Assembly: GCA_932294295.1 (NCBI GenBank)
Contig: OW028586.1
Location: 11,094,290-11,158,289, forward strand
Length of the DNA: 64,000 nt
Direction: 5' to 3'
Origin: Alitta virens
Taxonomy: Eukaryota > Annelida > Polychaeta > Phyllodocida > Nereididae
Of this stretch, positions 33,901-45,900 are shown piece after piece. The notes below the pieces were generated by a model. The model did not search any database, was not told where the DNA came from, and worked only from the letters and a program-made list of their open reading frames with translations. Each line of letters starts with the position of its first letter. Positions within the stretch are counted from its first letter, which is position 1. The translations under genes were made by a program, and so were the position numbers.

Positions 33901-36900
33901 TTCCGATGTCTATCTGTGTAAGTATTCACGTGGTCCTGTTATTCCCAATGACTCATTTATTCCTCTAATGCTGAAGTTAACAGTGAACTGTTAATAGTTC
34001 TGGTGACTTCGAAAATTAACGCATTAATGACGAATTGACTGCAATGCTTATAGGCATTAACTTCAGTTCAAAACCCAATGCAAATCATGAAATGTAAAAA
34101 TGTGGTAGGTTTTTTTTTGGTGTCTGCCATTGTGTATGACTTCTGCGGACATCACAATTACGGCCTTGGCTGCTAGCAGGCCTGGTCATGCTTATGTCTT
34201 TCTCAACTCCCTGAGGAGCATATGGGTGTCGGCTTACACAACGCCATCACTGATCATTCCAGTGCATCAATGCCTAGATGACAAAAATGCTCTTATATAT
34301 TGCAGATAACCCACACAACAACAGGCCAGATACAAGTAAGTTTCAGTTATGTTCATTTCCATGTAACAAACTTTCATTATCTTTTACTTTTGATCGATTT
34401 GGAATGGAATAGAATATCGGTCAGAATGCAGTTAGGTGTAAACGGGGAGAAGGGAAACTTGAATACAAGAATCTCGAAGGCTTTTTCATGGATGATGGGA
34501 ATGAGCTTATAAGTAGCTCCAGTCATAGATTAAGTGGTATAGCTTTTTCTTTTGTGCTGTTTTAAAATTGCTAACTTGGAAGTTGGTTTGAAGATGATCT
34601 GAACATTAATTTGTCTAGAATATTCTATTGATCTTGCACTGTCAATATGTGCTCAGAATGTTTAATGTGTGGAAGTGCCGGTGTCTTGTAGCTTGGGTAT
34701 TCCACCAAAGTGGTCATACAACATGACATTGTATTTGCAGTCATAGAGGCATACCAAACTTGATTGGAAGTGGTCGATTTTGCTCTTTTTGTGTTTTTTT
34801 CTCTTTATTCTTATTACCTCTTCTCTGAAATTTTGCAAGCATGCAACCTTTCTTAATCTGTTTCCTTGGCTTCATTTGTTGCATTGACAGTCATTGCTTT
34901 CATTGTCAGCTTTGTCGTGTGTATTTGCTAATTTTTATGATGACATTTTCAGATGACATTTTCAATCAGTTCCCAGCACTGAGTCGGAGGAAGACAAGGG
35001 TTGATTTTAAGAAGTATTTTTGTGGGATGAAGCCGATGCAGACAGTGTGGCAGATTCAGATTTTGAAGGTAATATTGTTTACTTGCAGTTTCTTGAATTT
35101 TTGTGAGAGCTTCTTGTGCTAAATTAATGTCTTGTGTTTTAGTGCATCCCAGTGATGCTGATTCCGAAGATGGTAGTGACAATGAAGCATCTGAGCAGTG
35201 TGATGATGATTCCAAAGAAGATAATGGAGAGGATAAAACAGGTGAGCAATGTATTAGCTTGGCTTACGGGTAGCATAGCTTCTCGGAATCTCTTACGTAT
35301 GCACAATATCTGTCAATGAGGCATCCTACTTTCTAAACATCCAAAATCATTTATCTAAATATGGCCTAGAGTACATTTTGATTAAATTGAAACTGCTTAA
35401 ACTCTGTTATCTGAACACAGAAATTATTATCTAAGAGTGGTGGAAGAGTGCATGTCATTTCTTTAAAATTTCATGGCAGTAGGTGAAGTAGTTGAAATAG
35501 TTAAAAATTACAGCCTTCAGAAATGATCTTGATGTAATTAATACAGTATAATTGTTAGCAGTTCATTGTATTTAACAGAATTGCGACAGAAAGAGCAACA
35601 GCTGGTTCAATGTAAAGAAGAGGAACACAGTATCAGTAAGTGCATGTTTTGAAAATATTTATAGCAGTTGGAAACTCGAGAACAATTACACAGGAGTTTG
35701 GTGTTTTACACTGCTCCAGCACAATTTTATGTAATAATAGTGTGTAGTCTCCATACGTTGTGCCCAACATGAATATTTATCGGGAGAATTGTGTCCCCTT
35801 GACTGAACATGAATGTGTTACGCATGGATCTGGATTATCTTAAGCGGCTCAGAGCATTTTCAGAATGCCAAAAACTCATTACAATTTTAAGTGCAGTGCA
35901 TTTTTGTGAGTTGTGCAAATCAAGGATGTCCTGTACTGTGGATCTCCAGTGTCCTCGCCCTCGCGTAGGCATACAGGTTATGGTTGCATACTGAGCCAAA
36001 AATAGCTGTATCTTACTTAGCTAATATTGCTCGAAACTTAACCTAGCTTTTTGTGCAACTACTTCCCGGGTTTGATCCCAGTAGGTAGCCTACATTGGTC
36101 GCTTGTTTCAGTCATCCTTCACCTCATTGTGGGACCCTCTGGCATCACCCACCCACAATGCTGTAATGTGCTTAATGCTTGTATGAGTTCAGAGCTGACC
36201 TTTGTTGATACTGATCATTTAGTGTTTCATTTTGTTTTCTGGTCAACAGGATATATGTTGACAAAAAATGCTTAGTCGACCTTGCCTTTTTGCAACATTT
36301 GGCAAACGGACTTAAGGCGACACCTACTTCTAAAGCACAAAAACGAAAATTGGGTTAAAACAATAATAGAAATGGAAAAGTCGGGACAAATCTCAAGAAA
36401 GGAAAGAAAACATTAATTTGACTCTCCTTATGTTTTAGGTGAACAAACCAAGTGAGGGGACTGAGTGACAGTGAAGCTGTAAACAAACCAAGTGAGGGGA
36501 CTGCCAGTGACAGTGAATCAGTAAGTTAGGCAATTGACTAAATACTGAATGTTTGACCTATCTTCATTGGATAAAGTTTTTGCACACCTACAGTTTCCTA
36601 AGAGCAAAATGCCACAAATTGGAACCATTGCATAAGAAATTACACGAGTCATTGCATAAGAAATTATACGAGTCAATTTCTATTACCTGATGTCCTATCT
36701 GGCCAATGTGTCCATCTTTCTTGAGCAAATCCAGAACTTGACCGTGTGAGGTTAAGCAGCACAATTTGGTAAAAATGGCTGTTATGAGAGCTCTGACTTT
36801 TGCATTTGTGTTGCTTTTCTTTTTTAACTTTATTATTATTATAATTTTTTTTCTTTTTAGGAGAGATCACATTTTACCTCAGAGAATTTCCAAGCATCAA

Positions 36901-39900
36901 AAAAGAAATTGCCATGCAAAGGTAAGGTTAAATCCTTCTCGCATTGAAGGGAAGGGATATATGGTAAATTAAGGACTGATTTCATAAAAGCACTTGACAC
37001 AAATAACATACACTTCTGCACTTTTGTATACATAGGAGACAGGGAGATTAGTTGAAGTGTTGCCACAAACAAACTTTATGATAGGATGCTGAAGTGGCTG
37101 TGCACTTGTGCAGTGAAACCTGGTCATTGTAGGTCTAGGGGAGTTTGGCCAAAGCAAAATGTCATTTTTATGTTGGCATAAGTAAATGGCACAGCTATGG
37201 ACAATGGCCATTGAATAGGATTTGTGGGTTTGAAGTTATTTGCTATTAACCTTTTGGGAGCATGGTTTCTGTGGGAGTCTTTTTCTGGTGAGTTGACGTC
37301 CGAGTTATTACAGCCCCAACAAAGAATTTCTAGCACTGAAATGGTCACATCATTAAAAAAACAATTGTCTCACTTTTTGTGAAGTTAATGTTGAGCTTGC
37401 ATGATGCAATTGCTCTTGATTCATATTTCTAACTTTCTGAGTACTGCAAACCACGCTGCCTTTTCTGCTATTTGCGTAGATCTTTGCTACCTAGTTGGTT
37501 CTGCAGTCGCGGACCTTAGAGTAGACATTTTCACACGTACAGAGTGCTCACTCTAAGAGTCCACGATTCTGTGATAGGAATAGCAGAAACAGAAGCTTGA
37601 TTCATCATGGTATGACATGGGATGATGAGCAGTACTCAAGTTATTAGCACATTATATTGATTGCATATCAAAAAAGATTTTGAAATGAATTATTAAATTT
37701 GATTTTTCAGAAGGAAAAAGGTGTTCTTGGTCTAAGGAAGAGACCTCCATTATAAATGTGTATCTCCATGAATATGTGGCGATGGAGGGAGCCTCTATTT
37801 CCCAGGCTGCCTTACCAGGTGAGTTATGGGGTTAGCAGAGCCATAGTAATTTTTAAGGGCCAGTATTTCTAGTTAAATTTTGGTTGTGACATTTCAGTGA
37901 TTTACAATATATGATTGCATGCCTCATAGGCAGAATAACGACATTCATTAAAAAAATTTAATGGTGGTCATTTTGAAATTTTTATTTAGGGAAAGAAAAT
38001 CAGGGCCTTGGTACAATGACATTCATTTTTGTTTGTCACTGTACTGAACACGAACGCATACTTTGCATTGTAGTGTGTGTGTTCTTGATTGGGAGACGTT
38101 TGACTATGGTCCACACATTCTACACCCGTTATTAGATTGGCAGATCTGGAAGGTCTCCGATCTTTAGTCGATGTCATGTCAAAATGCCAGTCCATTCGGA
38201 CAACTCTTGAGGCATGCAGCTCTTCAGCCAGGATGCCTATAGGGTCAAATGACCACTCAGTCAGCTCCTTACCTTGAATCCTGGTATATTTCATGTAATC
38301 CATATTTTTACATAGCTTAATTGGAGTTGTTTTCTTCAAAGGTTAACCAACTGGTATTGCTCCCTGGCTGCATAAAAGAAAAGTTCACACGAGATGGCAA
38401 ATGCGTCGAGTCAATATTGAAAGCATTTATGTTCAGAATTTGAGGACTTCATAGGGCCCGCGGTGGGAGGGCGTGTGAACTCCCCATGGACTACAGGAAG
38501 CTCAACAGAATTATGGTCAAACTTCACATACAGGTAAGCTCGTTTAACCTGTAAATTCTATATCACTTCCCTGTAGTCCAGGGAGTTCCCACAAGAATTT
38601 TAAAGCTCTCAAATTCCAAAATGTGTATATATAAATAACGTAGAAAAGCAAATTTTAGTCTACATTATTTATTACCTAAGACAGCTACATCATAACAACT
38701 TTGCTTCTGTAATGGTTTACAATAATATTTAGCAAAAACATTATCTCCAGTCCAACCAGCAGTGTCCAGAATGTCCTGAATCGGTGCCCCATCCCTGTTG
38801 GCGGCAGAAGAGCTGGCACCATGGACAGAGTGGGGAGCATATATTTTAGTGTCAATGCCCGCTCGGCTCATTACCTGTTTGACCCAACGGGCTAGTGTGT
38901 CTTTGTTTGCCGGGACATGGGGTTTCTTCAATGAAATGAATAGAGCAGTGGTGTCACCGCACAGCATACTGGTACGTCTGATGTACTCAGCTAAATAGGT
39001 GTAAACACATAATTGTATTAAAAATATACCCTGCTGATTTGACATTAAGAGGTTTTTATAACCTGAACGGCTTTGTTTTAACAATGAGTAAATTCTTAAA
39101 GTAAACTGACTAGAACTAAGGTCTGAATAAGCTGACCTGAAACTAACAAAATAAGCATAATTAATTTTAGAGTCAAACTTTTAAAACTAATATCCGTTGG
39201 TGGGGCCCACTGGTGGAGAAGATCGAGCTCCACGGCCTGATCCCAAGTGTCAATATAACGCGGGTGAGGGGGTGCCAAGTTATAGACGCCTTTCATGTAT
39301 GTTTTGACCAGTGGCTGTTGTCCAAACTGCACACTGTAAAGTGGCTGAAGTACTGCAGAGAGTGCAGATCTTGCAGTGTTGAGGGCGTTGTAGCCAATCT
39401 TACGGTCGCGACGGAGTTGCTCTAAGAAGTCGAGAGCTTGGGGTATCGAGCTGGAATGTGGGTGAAGCCCAGTGTTGGAACAGTGATCAAACCAGGCTGC
39501 TAAATATGTATTATATTGTTTGTGTGTAGATGGTCTCTTAGCTTGTGCTAGAACTTCAGCTGTGTTAGGCGACAAGCCTTGTTTTATATAAAATTTCCTG
39601 ATAGTCTGCATACCCAAAGCCGAAGCTTTCCGGCCATTGGGTGGTTGGCGTTGTGGTCGTGAGGCAGGTGAAGTGTACTGGGAGAACCCGAATGGTTAGT
39701 GGTGGTTCTCGAAGAAGGGCCTGGATGAGTGAAAACCAAGGTTGTGTTGGCCAGTGTGGGATGACTATGATGGCCTCTGCCCTGTCTGCTGCAATCTTCT
39801 GCAGTGTTCTGCCCACCACACTGAAAGGAGAGAAAAGATAAATGAGCACAAATTTCAATCAGTCCAGGGTGAAACAGTCAATAGCCAGGGCTCCTGGGTC

Positions 39901-42900
39901 AGATTGCCATGCACAGTATGTGGAAATTTGGTTGTTTAGGCGGGATGCAAACATGTCAATGTCCGGGGTGCCAAACAAGCGACAAATCTGTCTGAAGGAT
40001 TGTCCGTTTAGTGTCCATTCTGTTGCATCGTTAAACAAGCGTGATGCACTGTCTGCCTCAACATTGAATTTCCCTGGACAGTGGGTTGCAGAAAGCCAGT
40101 TATTGTTAGTCATGGCCCACAACCAAATTTGCCTAGTTAGCTCTGCCCCCGGAGGGGCAGAGGTTTTGTTATTACATCGATCTCGCAAGATGACGTCGCC
40201 TTTGGGGAAAACTGTATGATCTGTGATAACACAACTTACATGGCGTCTTCCGCTACATCCCGTGGTTTAACGCTACATATTCCCCTTTTACAGGTTCCTT
40301 TATCTGTTCAGCGTGTTTCGTGGCTCCATTATTCTACGCACAGCCATTTCATACCCCCGTTTTGCCTTGCCCTACACTTTGTCCCAGCTCTCGCCATTGC
40401 CCGAGACGTCCGTATGACGTCATCAAGGGAATCCCCGTAACGGGGGAAGCCCAGTCAGCAAGGTTGCGCGAATCACGGACGTAGCCCTTTGCAGCCCGCT
40501 GGTGGAGCGATTGCAGCGCCCCTAGTGGGCGTTGACAGAATTACCTAGCGAAAGTGGCGGGAAATGTCGCGGTTTCGATCCCATTCGGGATCTAAGTCTT
40601 CTGCAGCTATGGGCAGAGCTCCGCACATCCCATGTGCATTCTAGTTATGTTGTTGCAGTTGTTAGAGCGAGTCGAGCCCTGTTTGTTGATGCCAACAACT
40701 GTAGTGGTGTTATCGCTGTTAATGAGGATGTGCGAGTGTTTAAGGGCTCTGCAGCAAGCCTGGAGGGAAAGTAGGGACTGCAGTTAACTCAAGATAGTTA
40801 ATTTTTGTGAAAGGACGACTACACACAGTGCTTAGGCAATATAAAAAAGTTTTTAATGACATGTAAATAGAATATGTTACATAAGTTTAGCAATATAAGT
40901 TTAGCAATATGACTAGAAGCTAAGTCTAAGTACAAAATTATCCTACGAAATAGATGAATACCAAGTAGACTAGCTAAATCTGGTAAGATAGAATGTGTAT
41001 AAAGTACAGGTAAAAACTGACTAGCACATTTTCTAGTAGGTGATGTAATTATGCAATACAATACTACAATGAGTGTACATTTGCCAAAATGGCATAAAGA
41101 TAACATGATATGTAAGAGTATATAAAGGAGTACTATAAACATATAGATGTTAAGTGACATTCAGGTGTGATTATAGTCACTAAAATGCCCTTGGAGCCCT
41201 GAAAAGCGCCAAGGCCCTGTGTACAGGGCTGGCTCCCAAGGGAGGATGGTGCCCAAGCTTAGTAAGGATGGCAGCACAGTGGCCAGACAAGAGACTGACA
41301 CCACTTGAATGAAGAGTTATATTGTGGGAATGGACGGACAATCTGGCAGGTGCACCATGGCCAATCATAGACTGACACCATGGTGGCAGGTGAAAGGGAT
41401 AAGGGCGTTGTGTTGGGGTCGGATGTAGGTCATATATGCTGAACTAGACCAGCGACCGGCACGCCGTATGGTTTCTTGGGATTATTGGTCCTGTGCCATC
41501 TGAGTCGTTCTGCCTATCCGAAACGAATGAGTATTGTAGTGGTTGGCAGGCAACCCCGCCAGTGTAAGGCAAGCTTGTAGAAAAGTTGCAAATGCTGTTC
41601 GGTTGAGTGGGAAGGTGTCCTTATTGATGTACACTGGACCCGACTGAGTGGGTCTGACAGAGAGATAGAGGGTGGTTGCTCTGACAGGGCAGTATGCCGG
41701 GTTGTCAGCCTGCTGTATGATGAGTTGGGCTGGCTGTCGACTGTGTTTAAATGTGGGGAGAGTAAGCTGATATGCATGTTGAGCCTGGAAAGTGATTAGA
41801 TTTAGATTGGCGATGGTGAGGGTATGTTGTGGGTCATTTGAGATAACTATTTCTCCCACTCGAAGGCATGCATGATAGGTCATGAGGAAAGTGTGGGTGA
41901 GCTGCTGCATAGACTGCAACAAAATCGTCCCAAGCTGAGCACCAATCGTCATAGCTGAGCACGGATTTCTGTTTTTGTGTAAAGTTGAGCACAGGGCCAT
42001 CAGAGGGGCCCCCAAGGGTCATGGTAAAGGAACTGTCTGATTCCGGGCGTACGAGATCACGGAAATCGACATATTGATCGGCAATGATCGCCGGACGAAT
42101 TTTGTCCGGCAGGTGGAGGCCAGCACGTACCCCACTTGACAGGAGGGTTGGTCGCTCAGGCTGAGCCAGAAGGGTGATTACTGACTCACCAGATAAAGCA
42201 TCTGTCGAGGTTGAATGAAGCGCTGTAGTAGGTCCTGGTTGAAGTGCCCAAGGAGCAGTTGGAATAGTTGGGCAAGGATGTGTGGTCTGGGAGTTAGATG
42301 TTGCGGTCTGTGTTGATGAGATGGCAGCCTGTACTAGGTCAGTGAGGCTAGCAACTTCAGCTTGTAGCAGGTCAACGCGAGCAGCCAAGTCAGTGTTGGT
42401 CATCTGTTGGATGGGTAGAGCGGGGTTGCCATCTGGAATGGGGCTGTCATCAGGTGCAGATTCCTGAAGTCTCACGGAAGGGCGACGCACTCGCTTTGGC
42501 CGACTGGCAGGTGTGTCTGTAGGCCCTTGTACTGGCTGCTTTTGAAGGCGTGGCATTCTGAAATAAGTGAAAAGAAAGCAGCAGTTTGTGACCAGATGGC
42601 GTAAAGAAAAACAAGCTGAGTAATTAGATATACATGAATGGAGTGGCATCTCAATAGAACAAGTTTGCATATCCAAGCAGATGCGATGTGCCAAATTATG
42701 TTCTCAGTTGGTTGGCATCACAATATGACAAGATACTTTGTGTTGTCGCATCCGTTTAGACATACTAAGTCCTGTTTTATAAAAGAATGTTTTGGGTGGC
42801 ATCACAAAATGACAAGATGACATGTCTAAGTGGATGCGACAACCCAAAGTAGGTAAATAATAGATGGTTGTTGTGAAGTTGAGACAAGAAAGTGGAGCAT

Positions 42901-45900
42901 CACAATATGACAAGCGGCATGTCTAAGCGAATGCGAGATAGTAAATAATTGGGTGTCAGGACATGAGAAAATATTAGTGTGTTTTGAAGCAATCTGAGCA
43001 AACGACAGAGTAGATGGCCTTAGTGAGAGAAGCAGAGTATTTTTTGCGGCCAGCAGGGGAATCTGGATGAATGTTGTCATTTGACCAATGAGATATGGGG
43101 ATGTCCCAGAACCCTCTGTGGGTGTGATATGTTATGTTGTGTTCGACATCAGCAAAGTGGTTGAGGTATGTGTTGCACCGGTTGACCTTGGTGGAGAAAT
43201 CACTGGGGGTTTGGCCATGCAGGCCAGACTGTCTGTACAAGATAGAGCAGACAACGACATGCATGATAATGTTTGATTAGATGTTGGGCCAAGTCAATGA
43301 GGTCAGAGGCCACCTGGAGTGGGTCTGAAGTAGGGTCTGCTAGATCATTGGATCCGCAGTCAATGATAACAAAAAGTGGTTTTATATGACGCAACTCAGA
43401 GGCATGTATGATGGAGTTTACTTTTAGCACCTCTGGTGCCCAATAAATGTACATTCTGTACATGATTAAAGACTTTTAAATGGGTAGCAACCTGGCTGGG
43501 GGAAGGAGTGGGACAATGGCGGCGGCCTGAAGAAACACGTGCAAGATGCTGAGCAAAAACATTGACAAAAGAATGGCCAATAACGGCACCATGTGTGGAC
43601 ATAACGAAGCAAAGAAAAGTAGAATACCTGGAGAATGAAGCACACACGATGTAGCTGCAAAAAAGAGGGCGAAATCCGTGAAGAAATAGTCAATAATGTA
43701 GCACTGGAATATTGCAGCTGTTGTTGGTTGTCTTGAGGAAGGCGGAAGTTGATATATCTTGAGCATGCGCGATTAAGTAGGTCAGTGCTAAAAATAGGTC
43801 GACCTCCCACAAAAGCTGTTTTGGCGCCAAAACAGTGTTATCTATGTCTTGTTCCTGTGGGCCCCATCGACCCCCAAGTCTTTTCCACCGTGCTTGGGAT
43901 GTGACAGCCCCAGCCATGAAAACTTGCATCCGTGTAAATGATGAAGTCAGGATTGGGGAAGGACACAGGTCGGGAAACATGATCAATGTTTGACAGCCAC
44001 CATTGGAGGTCTTTGATTACTGTATTTGTAATAGTGATCATGCCGTCGTACGAGAAGTTGCAAACTTTGAGTGCATTAGCCTTTGCAGTTTCTAGACGCT
44101 TTAGAAATACTCTGCCATACCGATTTCCTTGAAGTGTGGCGGCTAATTTACCTAGTAAACAAGCAAAGGAGCGAATAGTTAGCGTGATATGTGACAGCGT
44201 GTGACAAATTAGTACCCTAATGTCCTCAGGCTTGCCGGTGCTAATGTGACCAACAAAACCAAGGAACTGAATTGTCTGTTTTGGAGTTATCACACTTTTC
44301 TCCCGGCTAATTGTAAAGCCTAATGAATTCAAGAGCTTTAGTGTGGTTGCTAATGCTTTCAGCAACTGGCATTTGTCTCTTGCTATCAGCAATAGGTCAT
44401 CGAGATAGGCTGTAATTGTTATGTTGTGTTTTTCCCGGAGGTGGGAGAGGGGCACTTTTAACAGTTTCGTGAATGTGCGGGGTGCAGAGGATATGCCATT
44501 AGCCAGACATGTGAATCGGTAAAAGCAGTTCTCAAAGGAAAACTGCAAATATTTGCGGTGACTGTTTGCCACGTTGACACTATAGTAGGCATCTGACAAG
44601 TCTAGGCTAGCCATGGAGCAGCCTGGTGAAACAAATTCCAGTGCCGAGGAAAGAGTAGCCATCTTGAAATGTACATACTCAATATGGGTGTTGATGGTGT
44701 TGGGGGGTTTGAGGGGTTTGATGTTAAGGATTAGTGTGTGATTGCCATTGCGTTTCTCACGAATGAAGATATTTGACACAAAGCCTGATGGATGGGTAAC
44801 AGTCTGTAGTAACTCATTTAGTAATGCCTGTGTCACCGAGATTTCATGGGGTTTGTTTATGAGCTGGTTTGGCCAAGTGTACTGAAAGGGCAATTCTAGC
44901 AAGTCTAGCTTAAATCCTTGCACTGTATTTAAGATGTAAGAGTCTGATGTGAGGGCAGACCAGTTTTGTAGGTGACTGCCCAGAGCTCCTGCTGTGAAGT
45001 CAGCTTGGTTATGAAGGTTGGTCGTTAGGGAGACTAGCAACGAGTTGGTTACCTTCAGATCGTCAGGCGAAAGTGTCTTCATTGGGTTTGGTTTTGGTTG
45101 ACTTGTGGCTTCCTGCCTCGACCTGAAAGAGAATAAATGTCAATTAGTGGCCAAATTTTGATTGTAGGAGGAGTATAGCTCACAAATTTCATCTTTGTGT
45201 GGCTAGTTCCAAACCAGGTCTAATAAATTGCTTAGTTCATCAGAAACATTAGGCCCCACATCTGAGTCTGCTGCTAAAGCTTCTACATGTTTCCCCAAAT
45301 TCACTCCTAAAGGAGCTGTGGATAGTTTTGGTTGGGGGTTGGATTGGCACACAATTTTGGGGGCGACCTCATCCTCGGACACATGTTCCCCATCTTCCAT
45401 TTCAGATTGGAAGTCTCCATCAGTTTCTTCTGCTTGGCCATGAAAAGCCTCTGGTTGTTGCCAGAAGCCAAAGCCATACCCTGGGTACTGATAGGGTTGA
45501 AGACCCTGCATTTGAGGAGGCATATTCCAGGGCCCAACCGGAGGAACCTTAGAGTTAAGCCAATTGGAAACTTTCTTTTGTTTGCGATGCTGGTCCTAAA
45601 CTGGAACAAACTCCAAGAAATTATCTGAGCGGTCCTCATGATCTGAGTCACTTATCTGGTGGTGAGCAGATTTCCTGTTTTCGTTAGGACTACGACTTCT
45701 GGGCTGTTTTCTGCGGCTCCCATCTCTTGTGGGGCTGTGCCTTGGCTTAGCCTCTTTCCGCTTCTTATTGCGGTGAGTATGAGACGATGCGGGAGAAGAT
45801 GCCCGGCTAGCAATTGGCGAGGCACGCTCGCTATTTGAACCACTGTTGTCATCCGCCATTGTGAAATTGTATTGAGCAAGGAGCAGGAAGTAGCTCTTGG

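Larger units (their letters stand above)
40803..43843 (-). mobile_element. Nested tyrosine-recombinase element, complete copy (3,041 bp)
   Basis: Its borders follow from the DIRS frame: removing 40803-43843 joins GRWGPQEQDI to NYLELTAV, the usual RNase H sequence around the active-site helix. The left edge begins TTTTGTGAAAGGACGAC and the right edge ends ACAGTGTTATCT; no terminal repeat or target duplication is obvious. It contains SGNH, palindromes, Gag-like and YR blocks. No reverse transcriptase motif is found in the 3 kb, so it is either an RT-deleted Ngaro-like element or a Crypton-like DNA element with accessory genes. Confidence 0.8.
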
